Assembly: GCA_965219175.1 (NCBI GenBank)
Contig: CBDCNI010000001.1
Coordinates: 2,418,001-2,482,000, forward strand
From: JBBPZK01 sp965219175
GTDB lineage: Bacteria > Actinomycetota > Rubrobacteria > Rubrobacterales > Rubrobacteraceae
Direction of reading: 5' to 3'
DNA length: 64,000 bases
Shown here: one piece after another, positions 25,688 to 33,468 of the stretch
Position numbering within the stretch: the first letter of the stretch is position 1
How the letters are laid out: each line of letters starts with the position of its first letter
The notes under the pieces: model-generated
Seen by the model: the letters and a program-made list of their open reading frames with translations, nothing else
Told to the model about the DNA's origin: nothing
Database searches by the model: none
Made by a program: the position numbers and the translations under genes

Positions 25688-26914
25688 GTGCAGCAGGAAA
25701 AGTATTTTCGGAAAGGTTTCAAGATGAGGGGCGACGTCCAGCACCTCCTCGACCGCGACTACCGTTCGGAGGTGGTCGAGAAGCTGCGCGAGAACGGCAA
25801 CACCTTCACTACCGACGGCTTGACGCTACGCCTCGCAGACGAGTTCGGGTTCTGCTACGGGGTGGATCGGGCCGTTGACTACGCCTTCCAGACCCGCGAG
25901 AAGTTCCCGGAAAAGAACATCTACATAACGGGCGATATGATCCACAACCCTTCCATGAACGACCGCCTGCGCGAGATGGACATACAGTTCCTCTCCAACG
26001 GCTTTAACGGTCGCCCGGACGAGCTTTTCGACACTTTAGGACCGGAGGACGTGGTTCTCTTGCCGGCCTTCGGGGCTCCGGTGGACTGGGTGAACAAGCT
26101 GCGCGAGCGCGACTGCATCGTGGTTGATACGACCTGCGGCTCCGTCCTCTCGGTTTGGAAGCGCGTCACCCGCTACGCCAAAAAGGACTTCACGAGCATC
26201 ATCCACGGCAAGTACTACCACGAGGAGACTAAGGCAACCGCCTCCCAGACCTACAAAGACGGTGGCGGCGGCAAGTACCTGATCGTACGGAACCTCAAAG
26301 AGACCGCATACGTCACGGACTTCATCCTCGGAAAGATAGCCGCCGACGAGTTGAGAGAGAACCTCTCCCACGGCATGAGCCCCGGCTTCGACCCGGACGA
26401 GGACCTGAAAAGCGTCGGTATCGCAAACCAGACCACGATGCTCATGAGCGAGACGGTGGCCGTTGGCGCGGAGCTTCGCAAAGCGATGATAGAGCGCTAC
26501 GGCGAAGAGAACCTCGACGAGCACTTCGAGTTGTTCGACACTATCTGCTCGGCCACCCAGGATAGGCAGGACGCGCTCTTCGACCTGCTAGAGGAACCTT
26601 TGGACGCCATGATCGTCATCGGCGGCTACAACTCCTCGAACACGAACAACCTGGCGATCATCGCCAAGGAGAGGGTACCGCGCAGCTACCACATAGCGAG
26701 CGGCGACTGCATCGCGGGCGACACCATCCACCACAAGCCGGCCGGCACCCCGCTCGACGACCGCGAAGAGATAGAAGAGAGCGGTTGGCTCCCCGACGGG
26801 ACGGTAAGCATAGGGCTCACGGCCGGGGCTTCGACCCCGAACTCCCAGATAGGGCTCGCCATCGGCCGTATCCTCGAAGCGCGCGGCCTACCTCCCGAAG
26901 TCGCTCTGGCCTAG
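25688..26914 (+). CDS. ispH: 4-hydroxy-3-methylbut-2-enyl diphosphate reductase (long form)
   Basis: Last step of the MEP pathway, converting HMBPP to IPP and DMAPP with a 4Fe-4S cluster. Cluster cysteines are in EFGFCYGVDRAVDYA, VDTTCGSVLSVWKRV and FDTICSATQDRQDAL. At about 408 residues, with an N-terminal extension and insertions, it is the cyanobacterial/plant form, not the short E. coli form. GTG 25688 is five bases after GAGAGG and is preferred over GTG 25682. It supplies precursors used by the carotenoid genes nearby. Confidence 0.95.
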   Translation: MQQEKYFRKGFKMRGDVQHLLDRDYRSEVVEKLRENGNTFTTDGLTLRLADEFGFCYGVDRAVDYAFQTREKFPEKNIYITGDMIHNPSMNDRLREMDIQFLSNGFNGRPDELFDTLGPEDVVLLPAFGAPVDWVNKLRERDCIVVDTTCGSVLSVWKRVTRYAKKDFTSIIHGKYYHEETKATASQTYKDGGGGKYLIVRNLKETAYVTDFILGKIAADELRENLSHGMSPGFDPDEDLKSVGIANQTTMLMSETVAVGAELRKAMIERYGEENLDEHFELFDTICSATQDRQDALFDLLEEPLDAMIVIGGYNSSNTNNLAIIAKERVPRSYHIASGDCIAGDTIHHKPAGTPLDDREEIEESGWLPDGTVSIGLTAGASTPNSQIGLAIGRILEARGLPPEVALA

Positions 26915-26919
26915 ATCTG

Positions 26920-27132
26920 TCAGATCCCGATTTCCAGTAGCTTGCGGGCCAGGTCCGTGAACTCCTGGGCTTCTATGGAGGTCGAGTCGAGCGAGCGGGT
27001 GGAGCCGTCTTCGAAGGAGATCTGGACGACCTCTTCGCCGGGTGCCCCGGAGCGGCGCAGGTAGCCGCGGGCGGCGACGGCGCCGCCGGCCAGCGCGGCG
27101 ATCACAGCGAGTCCCCCGAGCGCCCTCTTCAT
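26920..27132 (-). CDS. Small membrane-anchored protein (70 aa)
   Basis: MKRALGGLAVIAALAGGAVAARGYLRR is an N-terminal membrane anchor; the rest (EEVVQISFEDGSTRSLDSTSIEAQEFTDLARKLLEIGI) is a short acidic soluble part. Its ATG overlaps the roadblock gene stop by four bases (27129-27132), so the two form an operon. It may hold the roadblock protein at the membrane; this is inference. Confidence 0.68.
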   Translation of the reverse strand: MKRALGGLAVIAALAGGAVAARGYLRRSGAPGEEVVQISFEDGSTRSLDSTSIEAQEFTDLARKLLEIGI

Positions 27133-27527
27133 GCCGACCTCTCCGTTATAGCTTTCTCGACTTCGCTCCTCGAATTGCGCATGTCATAGAGCGCGAGCCC
27201 GACGCGGGCGTCCGGGCCGGTCGTGGCGACGAGCGTGCCGCCCTTCTCCATCCTGACCATCAAGAGATAACCTGTTTCGGTCTTTACCCGGACCTGATCC
27301 GCCTGGTCCTTGCCGCTCTCGACGGCGATTCTCTCTGCGAGGTTGGCGAGCGCGACGAGCATCGCAGAGATACGCTCCCGATCTCCTTGAGACCCGCTAG
27401 ATGAGTAGATAAGCTCTCCTTCGCTAGAGAGCACGGCGCAGGAATCTATATCCCCCGAGAGAGCGCGCAGGCCCTGGATCACACGCCCCAGGTTTTCAGT
27501 TGATTCGGCTTCTCCGTTCTGCGTCAT
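27129..27527 (-). CDS. Roadblock/LC7-domain protein
   Basis: Protein of 132 residues with a single roadblock fold: VIQGLRALSGDIDSCAVLSSEGELIYSS, then AMLVALANLAERIAVE, DQVRVKTETGYLLMVRM and GGTLVATTGPDARVGLALYDMRN. Bacterial roadblock proteins usually regulate small MglA-type GTPases or sit in sensory operons; none is next to this one. It is coupled to the small membrane protein downstream. Confidence 0.88.
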   Translation of the reverse strand: MTQNGEAESTENLGRVIQGLRALSGDIDSCAVLSSEGELIYSSSGSQGDRERISAMLVALANLAERIAVESGKDQADQVRVKTETGYLLMVRMEKGGTLVATTGPDARVGLALYDMRNSRSEVEKAITERSA

Positions 27528-27599
27528 GAGCCTCCCTTTCAGCCTTGCTCTGGAACCGGGAATTATACCCGATGGATAGACGCTACTTTCGCCACCTGG

Positions 27600-28373
27600 C
27601 TAACCCTTTGGTTTGGGAAGCGGCGTCGCGCGGCTCAAGACCAGCCCGTTCTCGGAGAGCCACATGGTACCCGAGTAGATCGACTGCGCCCGCCGGAGCA
27701 TCGGGGTCGGCCACTTATCCACCACCTCTTCGAGCACGGCCGTCTTGACCACCAATTGCCCGGCATCGAGTATCTCAGCGAGGTCTTCCTGCTGCTCCAG
27801 CGCCGTTTCGAGGTCCATATCCCGCGTCCAATCGAAGCTCGCCCATACCGTGCGACCGCCGGCTTCTTCTTCGAACAATCTAACCAGGGCGTCCTTCCGT
27901 CCATTCAGGGGATCAGTCTCGGCGGTGGATCGGAAACGCCCTTCCTCCTCGAGCCGGTCCACGTCGAGACCGCTGCTTTTGAAGTCGGCGCGCAACTTCT
28001 CTCCGGACGAACCTTCTCCACCGTAAAACTTCACCAGCAGACCTCCCCTCGCCTCCCCCACCATAAGGAAGAGGGCGTCGAGCAGATGCAACTGCTCTAC
28101 GTTCTGGACTATGGCGAGAACGTTGTCCGGGACCCGCAAGAAGGCTCGTAACTGACCCTCAAGCGTCTCCGGACGCTCGCCGCTCTCAAGAAAATCCTCT
28201 AAAGCCTCGGGACGCACGCGCCAGTTCCTGCCCAGCTTGAGACACGGCAATCGTCCCTCTCGACACCAGCGGTAAACCGTGGCGGGAACCAGCCCTAGAT
28301 ACTCCGCCACCTCCTCCACCCCGAGCAACTCCCCCTTCTTCCCGGACCATTCTTTATTCGACCGACCACCCAT
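27600..28373 (-). CDS. Excisionase-type HTH regulator with DICT/MEDS-like sensory domain
   Basis: Protein of 257 residues. Residues about 16-65 are a winged-helix DNA-binding domain of the excisionase/MerR-like type (LLGVEEVAEYLGLVPATVYRWCREGRLPCLKLGRNWRVRPEAL). The remainder (from about 75) resembles the sensory part of DICT/MEDS-type proteins (VLAIVQNVEQLHLLDALFLMVGEARGGLLVKFYGG, and later VWASFDWTRDMDLETALEQQEDLAEIL). It is divergent from the PRC-barrel stress gene across 220 bases and could regulate it. Confidence 0.78.
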   Translation of the reverse strand: MGGRSNKEWSGKKGELLGVEEVAEYLGLVPATVYRWCREGRLPCLKLGRNWRVRPEALEDFLESGERPETLEGQLRAFLRVPDNVLAIVQNVEQLHLLDALFLMVGEARGGLLVKFYGGEGSSGEKLRADFKSSGLDVDRLEEEGRFRSTAETDPLNGRKDALVRLFEEEAGGRTVWASFDWTRDMDLETALEQQEDLAEILDAGQLVVKTAVLEEVVDKWPTPMLRRAQSIYSGTMWLSENGLVLSRATPLPKPKG

Positions 28374-28511
28374 GAACCACGCTCCTAAACAATATTTCCT
28401 TCAATCTTATTTTTTTATCCGCCACTATGCTAGATGCTGGTCGTTCTGCCCTTTACGGCACTTTTGCGAAGCGCGGCTCGACTTTATTTTTCATGACTCG
28501 TCTTGACTCGT

Positions 28512-28537
28512 GTTTACTGTACATGATCCTCGGGTAG
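28512..28537 (+). promoter_or_regulatory. SigB-like promoter upstream of the stress cluster
   Basis: GTTTAC at 28512-28517, a 14-base spacer and GGGTAG at 28532-28537 differ by one base in each hexamer from the general stress sigma factor (SigB) consensus GTTTAA-N12-14-GGGTAT. It lies about 65 bases before the PRC-barrel/DUF2382 gene, whose family is commonly stress-induced. Confidence 0.5.
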
Positions 28538-28601
28538 TGAGTCGTCGACGAAGTAAAACGAACCGGCTTAAGAGTTCATCCGAGTCGGAGGAGGTATGAG
28601 C

Positions 28602-29492
28602 ATGGAAGAGCGTGGAGACAGGTTCACGACGTTGGAAGAGAGATACTCCGGGTACACGGTAAACGACCGTGATGGCGAAAAGATCGGTAAGGTAGACGAT
28701 CTCTTCGTGGATGAGCACGACGAGCCCGAATACCTCGGCGTGAAGATGGGCTTCCTCGGGATGAGTTCGACTCTCATTCCAATGGAGATGGCGCGGGTGG
28801 ACGAGGACGATCAGACGATCTCGGTGTCGACCGATAAGGCCACGGCCAAAGACGGCCCGTCTTTCGACGATGACAAAGACATAACCCCAGAGTACGAGAA
28901 CGAGGTCCGCAGCTACTATGGGCTCGGCTCCTCCGAAGGCTCCTCTGACAGAGGTGGCTACGGCGACTACTACGGTGATGACGACGACCATGACCATGAT
29001 GACGATGACTCCGGTAGGGTAGGACCGGGCATGGCGATGGGCGACACCGATTCAGGTGAGTTCCGCGGCCACGACGGGGGCGACGAGGGAGTAAACCAGC
29101 GCGGCAGCGACCTCGAAGACGAGGACGAGCTGCGGGTGCAGAGGAGCGAAGAAGAGCTCCGCGCCGGTACCCGCGAGCGCGAAGCCGGCAGCGTCAACGT
29201 CCGCAAGCGCGTCAAGACCGAGCGCGAGCAGCTACGGGTACCCAAAAAGCGTGAGGAAGTGAGCGTTGACCGGGTGCCGGTCGAGGAAGGAACGGCCTCG
29301 GAAGGCGAGATCGGCGAAGACGAGATCAGGGTTCCGGTCGTCGAGGAAGAGGTGATCGTCGACAAGAAGCCGGTGGTCAAGGAAGAGTTGCGCATCCGCA
29401 AGGACGTCGAGGAAGACGAAGAAGTAATCGAGGAAGACGTGCGCAAAGAAGAAGTAGAGATAGACGACGACACCGAGCATCGCGACCGCTAA
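28602..29492 (+). CDS. PRC-barrel and DUF2382 (YsnF/AvaK-type) stress protein
   Basis: Residues about 10-75 are a PRC-barrel (YSGYTVNDRDGEKIGKVDDLFVDEHDEPEYLGVKMGFLG). A very acidic His/Asp-rich linker follows (GDDDDHDHDDDDSG and onward), then a C-terminal DUF2382 domain (ELRVQRSEEELRAGTREREAGSVNVRKRVKTE and later IRVPVVEEEVIVDKKPVVKEEL). Such proteins are known from stress regulons, with unclear biochemistry. The ATG at 28602 is six bases after GGAGGAGGT, better placed than the ATG at 28596. A terminator follows. Confidence 0.9.
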   Translation: MEERGDRFTTLEERYSGYTVNDRDGEKIGKVDDLFVDEHDEPEYLGVKMGFLGMSSTLIPMEMARVDEDDQTISVSTDKATAKDGPSFDDDKDITPEYENEVRSYYGLGSSEGSSDRGGYGDYYGDDDDHDHDDDDSGRVGPGMAMGDTDSGEFRGHDGGDEGVNQRGSDLEDEDELRVQRSEEELRAGTREREAGSVNVRKRVKTEREQLRVPKKREEVSVDRVPVEEGTASEGEIGEDEIRVPVVEEEVIVDKKPVVKEELRIRKDVEEDEEVIEEDVRKEEVEIDDDTEHRDR

Positions 29493-29517
29493 TCCGGCTG
29501 CACTTTGATGCAATGAG

Positions 29518-29551
29518 GGGCGCGGGAACTAAAGTGGTTCCGCGCCCTTTT
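29518..29551 (+). terminator. Rho-independent terminator after the PRC-barrel gene
   Basis: GGGCGCGGGAAC and GTTCCGCGCCC pair over 11 bp with one bulged G and a seven-base loop, followed by TTTT. It lies 26 bases after the stop at 29492. Confidence 0.8.
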
Positions 29552-29639
29552 CCATGGCCGGGTCCGGCGCGTCGAAAAGCGCGAAGCTGGAGTTCCCGGT
29601 TCGAGGAAACCGCAATGTTGGCTAACGAAGGAGAAAGAC

Positions 29640-30476
29640 ATGGGTAGAGGAAGAGACAGAGATTCACGAGAGAATAGACCGGTAGAGCCCGGCGAAGCGA
29701 GCAGGCACGGCAACGACCCGGATGCCGTAAGGATCGACGGCGATGATGGTCGTGGAGATTCTGGAAGCGACTCCGTGGACACTCGCTACGGGGAGCGCAG
29801 CGGCAGCTCGCGCGACCGTGAGTACAGCCAGAGCCGGGATCGTGAGTACAGCCAGAGCCGGGATCGTGACCACGAAACGAGTGGCTCCAGGCGACGTGTT
29901 TCGAGCGATTCCAACGACGATAGAGACGGCGACTACGTGGCCCGTCGCGACAGCGCGCGCTGGGGTCCGATATGGGCCGGCCTCATAACCACCTTGACCA
30001 CCTTCCTTCTTTTGCAACTTCTCGCCATCGGTATCGGAATAGCCGGGGTGGGACCGAGCAACGCGGGAGGCGCGTGGGTCTCGGCCATAATAGGGATCAT
30101 CGCCTTCTTTATCGGCGGTTTGGTGGCCGGGATGACCTCCTCCGTTAGGGGAGCTGTTCCTGGACTGCTCAACGGTTTTCTGGTGTGGGCTTTGGGTACG
30201 GTTTTGATCCTGGCGCTGTCGGCGCTCGGTGTAGGGCAGATCTTCGGCGCTCTTGGTAGCGTGGTTGGTCAGGTAGGTGTTTTGCAGAACATCCAGAACG
30301 GCGGGGTCAACGCTCCCAACGTGAACGCGTCCCAGATAGCGTCGGATGTCAGGACCGGGGCCATCGGAGCGTTCTTCGGATTGCTGATCGCCGCTGTTGC
30401 GGCAATGATTGGCGGCTTGGTTGGTGGTAGTCCGAGTAATCCTATCGGGCATCAGGCCCACGACAAGAACAACTAA
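29640..30476 (+). CDS. Membrane protein with disordered charged N-terminus (paralogue 1)
   Basis: Protein of 278 residues. The first 95 are disordered and rich in Arg, Asp, Ser and Glu, with a repeated block (REYSQSRD twice, from a 24-bp direct repeat near 29817-29864). From YVARRDSARWGPIWAGLITTLTTFLL four hydrophobic segments follow with the hydrophilic insert VGVLQNIQNGGVNAPNVNASQIASDVRTGAIGAFFG before the last. The C-terminal domain is shared with the next gene. Function unknown. GAAGGAG precedes the ATG. Five bases separate it from its paralogue. Confidence 0.82.
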   Translation: MGRGRDRDSRENRPVEPGEASRHGNDPDAVRIDGDDGRGDSGSDSVDTRYGERSGSSRDREYSQSRDREYSQSRDRDHETSGSRRRVSSDSNDDRDGDYVARRDSARWGPIWAGLITTLTTFLLLQLLAIGIGIAGVGPSNAGGAWVSAIIGIIAFFIGGLVAGMTSSVRGAVPGLLNGFLVWALGTVLILALSALGVGQIFGALGSVVGQVGVLQNIQNGGVNAPNVNASQIASDVRTGAIGAFFGLLIAAVAAMIGGLVGGSPSNPIGHQAHDKNN

Positions 30477-30481
30477 GAACA

Positions 30482-31867
30482 ATGGCCGGAAAGAAGAAGA
30501 CGAAGAAGGAGGATCGGGCTTCACGGCCCGGTCCTCTTCCTGTTCCACAGGTATCCGGAGAGAGGTTGGATCCACCGCCCGAAGTTCCCGAGGAGGAGTT
30601 GTCTTCCCCAACGGAGATACAAAACGCGGATTTACCTTCCACGCCAGAGACACCGGAGCAGGAACTGTCCCAGATTCCAGAGGTGTCGAACGTAGAGCTA
30701 TCCGCGCCACCGCAAGTATCCACCGAGAGTCTGTCGGCAGCCCCAAGTATTCCGTATGAGAACGTAAATCCTCCTTCCCAGGTGCCAGGTAAAGAACTCT
30801 CGGCGCCGCCACAGATACCAGGAGGGGAATTGTCTTCACCTCTCCAGGTTGCTCAGGGGAAACTAGCACCAGTTCCAGAGATACGAAACGAGAAGATGTC
30901 CGCGCCTCCACGAGTGTCGGAAGAGAAATTGTCTTCACCCCCCGACATTCACGGAGAAGAGTTGTCGCCGGCTTCAAAGACACCAACCGAGAGAATGTCC
31001 GCACCTTCACCAGTATCCACGGAAGACTTATCTTCGCCTCCGCCGGTAGCCGGGGAAGATATAGCTTCTCCTCCCAGGGTGCGCGAGGAAGATCTATCCT
31101 CTCCGCCGAAGATACCGGCATTGGAATTTTCGCCCCCGCAGGTGTCGAAAGCGGATCTATCCCCGCCGCCCGAGACACCTGCGGCGGAACTACCGAAGCC
31201 ACCAGAAGTTCAGGAGGATCGTCTGGAGCCTCCCCCAGAGGTTCCGGCTCCCGCCCCCCCGAGGCGTGAGGAACGGGTGGCCGCCTACAGGGAAGATGTC
31301 GACAATAACGATGGTGGCGGCGACTACGTGGCCCGGCGCGACAGCGTGCGGTGGGGTCCGATATGGTCCGGTTTGATCGCCACTCTCACCACGTTCCTTT
31401 TGCTGCAACTTCTCGCCATCGGACTGAGCCTGGCGGGTATCGGGTCGAACAATGCAGGGGGCGCGTGGGTGTCGGCGATCATAGGGATCATCACCTTCTT
31501 CACCGGCGGTTTGGTAGCCGGAATGACGAGCGCTGTAAGGGGGACCGGCACTGGTCTCTTAAACGGTTTTCTGGTGTGGGCGCTCGGCACGTTGCTGATC
31601 CTCGGGCTCACTGTTTTGGGCCTCGGGCAGATCTTCGGCGCTCTTGGTAGCGTGGTTGGTCAGGTAGGTGTTTTGCAGAACATCCAAAACGGCGGGGTAA
31701 ATGCTCCCAACGTGAACGCTTCTCAGGTAGCGTCGGATGTCAGGACCGGGGCCATCGGAGCGTTCTTCGGGTTGGTTGTGGCGGCGGTAGCGTCCATGCT
31801 TGGAGGTTTTCTGGGCGCCAGGACCAGGAAACCTGTAGGTTACACGGCACGCAACGAGGATAGGTAA
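30482..31867 (+). CDS. Membrane protein with 11-residue Pro-rich repeat stalk (paralogue 2)
   Basis: Protein of 461 residues. After a basic start (MAGKKKTKKED), about 22 copies of an 11-residue unit follow (roughly residues 21-262), with consensus PPxVPxEELSS, for example PPQIPGGELSS and PPRVSEEKLSS. The rest is the same four-segment membrane domain as the preceding gene (YVARRDSVRWGPIWSGLIATLTTFLLLQLLAIGL). The repeats probably form an extended stalk or binding platform. No known family is recognised for the repeat. A terminator follows the stop. Confidence 0.83.
   Translation: MAGKKKTKKEDRASRPGPLPVPQVSGERLDPPPEVPEEELSSPTEIQNADLPSTPETPEQELSQIPEVSNVELSAPPQVSTESLSAAPSIPYENVNPPSQVPGKELSAPPQIPGGELSSPLQVAQGKLAPVPEIRNEKMSAPPRVSEEKLSSPPDIHGEELSPASKTPTERMSAPSPVSTEDLSSPPPVAGEDIASPPRVREEDLSSPPKIPALEFSPPQVSKADLSPPPETPAAELPKPPEVQEDRLEPPPEVPAPAPPRREERVAAYREDVDNNDGGGDYVARRDSVRWGPIWSGLIATLTTFLLLQLLAIGLSLAGIGSNNAGGAWVSAIIGIITFFTGGLVAGMTSAVRGTGTGLLNGFLVWALGTLLILGLTVLGLGQIFGALGSVVGQVGVLQNIQNGGVNAPNVNASQVASDVRTGAIGAFFGLVVAAVASMLGGFLGARTRKPVGYTARNEDR
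30542..31265 (+). repeat. Tandem 33-bp (11-residue) coding repeats
   Basis: The frame encodes about 22 degenerate units of 11 residues, one of them 10. Pro at the first two positions, a Val or Ile at position 4 and the ending Leu-Ser-Ser/Ala/Pro are conserved. Units differ from each other at the DNA level, so the array is old rather than freshly amplified. Confidence 0.85.
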
Positions 31868-31880
31868 AGATAACCAAGAA

Positions 31881-31920
31881 GGTCTCGGAAGTTCCGGGAC
31901 CCTCTTGCTCGTTTTGTTTC
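31881..31920 (+). terminator. Rho-independent terminator after the repeat protein gene
   Basis: GGTCTCGG and CCGGGACC form an 8-bp stem with a five-base loop (31881-31901), followed by the T-rich stretch CTCTTGCTCGTTTTGTTTC. Confidence 0.7.
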
Positions 31921-31977
31921 AGAGAATACCGGATAAGGTAGATACTTTTAGTCGAAATTCGAAGGAGGTGTGGAAAG

Positions 31978-32055
31978 ATGGGGTTTCTGTTGAGGAAGGT
32001 GCTCTTAGCAGTGGCGCCGGTACTGTGGCGCAAGTTCCGTGGGCGCAAGAAGTAG
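31978..32055 (+). CDS. 25-residue basic amphipathic peptide
   Basis: Short frame starting MGFLLRKVLLAVAPVLWRKF and ending RGRKK. It is preceded by AAGGAGGTG at eight bases, one of the best ribosome sites in the window, which argues for translation. Hydrophobic residues alternate with a basic C-terminal run, consistent with membrane association. It lies downstream of the repeat protein terminator and upstream of the Asp23 gene. No family is recognised; a membrane-stress peptide is possible. Confidence 0.55.
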   Translation: MGFLLRKVLLAVAPVLWRKFRGRKK

Positions 32056-32189
32056 AGCTAAAGGCGACAAGAACAGCTTCGAGGACTCAGGGTTTCGTGT
32101 AGAAGCGGAGAAAAACGCGAGCATCGCGGGTTGAATGGTCGTCGGGTCAAGAGTCGGAGCGTTGGACGAGGAGATCATGCCGGGCGATG

Positions 32190-32230
32190 ATCCGACGGTG
32201 GCGTCCATGATCGCGCCTCCACCGTCGGAT
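32190..32230. repeat. Perfect 12-bp inverted repeat upstream of the Asp23 gene
   Basis: ATCCGACGGTGG (32190-32201) and CCACCGTCGGAT (32219-32230) are exact complements separated by 17 bases. No T-run follows, so an operator or RNA hairpin is as likely as a terminator. It ends about 80 bases before the Asp23 start. Confidence 0.6.
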
Positions 32231-32311
32231 TGTGCATGGGGGTAGCCTTAGACCACTCTGGTCGCATATAGTGTGTACTTGTAGGCATCGAGCGTGAGGA
32301 GAGATCGGGGA

Positions 32312-33199
32312 ATGAGCGAACGAGACAGCCAGCAAGAGCAGCAGGGTAGCCCGCTCAAGACCGAGCGCGGAACCACCACCATACAGGACACGGTTGTCGC
32401 GCGGGTAGTCGGCAGGGCCGCGCGCGAGGTAGAAGGCGTTCAAATGGGCGGCGGCGTGGCGCGGAGAGCTGGCGGGCTCTTCCAGAGGGCGAGCGATTCC
32501 GAGCCGGAGACCCAGGGCGTCTCGGTAGAGGTCGGCAGTGAAGAGGCGGCCGTTGACCTGAAAATGGCGATCGAACACGGACACAACCTGCTCGAAGCCA
32601 CAAAGACCGTCCGCGACCGGATAAACGAACGGGTCGGCGATTGGATCGGCTTAAAGGTAACGGAGATAAACATAACCATAGAGAACATTCTCGTCCCCGA
32701 TGAAGATGAGCGTCGTGACGAAGACGATGACTCCGACGAAGAGAACGGCTTACAGAGAGACGAAGAGCCGCAAGCGCAACGGGAGCAACAGCAGACAGAG
32801 CAGTTACCGGTCGTGACCACCGAGGACACCGGGGACACTGACGAAGAGGAAACTGACGAAGACGAAGACGAACCTACCGCCGAGACATCCGCCACGGAGA
32901 CGCCCGCCGGAGAAGAGACGGTCGGGGACGATACCAGAGAGATCAGGACCGGCGCCGCTTCCGAAGGCGAGAAAACGCAACCTCTGGACCAAGAATCGGA
33001 CGAGGAGGACGAGGAAGTACACGTCGAAGGCGTACCACTGGAGCGCGGAGAAGAAGCAGACCTCAACGTCGGCCAGGAAGATATAGAAAAGCGTCCGGCC
33101 GACCGAGAGTCTCACTCATCCGATGAGGAAAGCTCACCAGAAGAGGAAGGCATAAGCGAGCGTGAAAGAAGGAGGAGACGCCGGCGAGAACAGGATTGA
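32312..33199 (+). CDS. Asp23/Gls24-family protein with long acidic tail
   Basis: Residues about 18-125 form the Asp23 alkaline-shock domain (TTTIQDTVVARVVGRAAREVEGVQMGGG, then GVSVEVGSEEAAVDLKMAIEHGHNLLEATKTVRDRINERV and LKVTEINITIENILV). The remaining 170 residues are a disordered, Glu/Asp-rich tail ending in RRRRRREQD. Asp23 proteins associate with the envelope and respond to alkaline or cell-wall stress. The ATG at 32312 is preferred over the upstream GTG 32294 because GAGGAG lies nine bases before it. It is last in the stress cluster. Confidence 0.85.
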   Translation: MSERDSQQEQQGSPLKTERGTTTIQDTVVARVVGRAAREVEGVQMGGGVARRAGGLFQRASDSEPETQGVSVEVGSEEAAVDLKMAIEHGHNLLEATKTVRDRINERVGDWIGLKVTEINITIENILVPDEDERRDEDDDSDEENGLQRDEEPQAQREQQQTEQLPVVTTEDTGDTDEEETDEDEDEPTAETSATETPAGEETVGDDTREIRTGAASEGEKTQPLDQESDEEDEEVHVEGVPLERGEEADLNVGQEDIEKRPADRESHSSDEESSPEEEGISERERRRRRRREQD

Positions 33200-33323
33200 T
33201 CCCGGAGACTTGCCAGCACGCTCGTCTCCGAGGCCGACCAGCTTCCCGTCGGCCACGGACTCTTCCAAAGATCACGGGCCAGCTCACAAAACGCGCTTTC
33301 GAGTGTTATATTTCTCTGGTCCG

Positions 33324-33395
33324 GGGCGATTAGCTCAGCGGGAGAGCGCTGCCTTCACACGGCAGAGGTCGCTGGTTCGAAACCAGCATCGCCCA
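33324..33395 (+). tRNA. tRNA-Val (CAC)
   Basis: Cloverleaf: acceptor GGGCGAT/ATCGCCC, D arm GCTC/GAGC, anticodon stem CTGCC/GGCAG with loop TTCACAC (anticodon CAC), T arm GCTGG-TTCGAAA-CCAGC, discriminator A. CCA is not encoded. Its 3' half is duplicated at 45527-45570, marking it as the integration site of the following island. Confidence 0.96.
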
Positions 33396-33397
33396 CT
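33354..33397 (+). repeat. attL: 44-bp direct repeat in the tRNA-Val 3' half
   Basis: Identical over 44 bases to 45527-45570. It covers the tRNA from the anticodon loop to two bases past its 3' end, the usual core for tRNA-targeted tyrosine integrases. Just inside lie AAATACCTGCA (33401-33411) and TACTGCAAC (33416-33424), both found again near the right end. Confidence 0.88.
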
Positions 33398-33468
33398 AGG
33401 AAATACCTGCAGCCATACTGCAACGTGGTTTTTTGATAGGGCTGTTTGAGGATATTCAGAGAGGCGAG

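Noticed and set aside
28970..29473. Ser/Thr-rich minus-strand frame of 167 residues
   Set aside because: Mirror of the acidic DUF2382 gene; no start site or domain.
29664..31202. 512-residue minus-strand open frame across the two stress membrane genes
   Set aside because: It is antisense to two well-supported genes and is open only because the Pro-rich 33-bp repeats lack stops on that strand. No ribosome site or domain.
30542..31265. Possible CRISPR array because of regular 33-bp spacing
   Set aside because: Repeats are degenerate at the DNA level, contiguous without spacers, and fully explained by an in-frame 11-residue protein repeat. No CRISPR array was found elsewhere.
32440..33066. Ser-rich minus-strand frame of 208 residues
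   Set aside because: Mirror of the Glu/Asp-rich Asp23 tail, whose codons give Ser on the complement.
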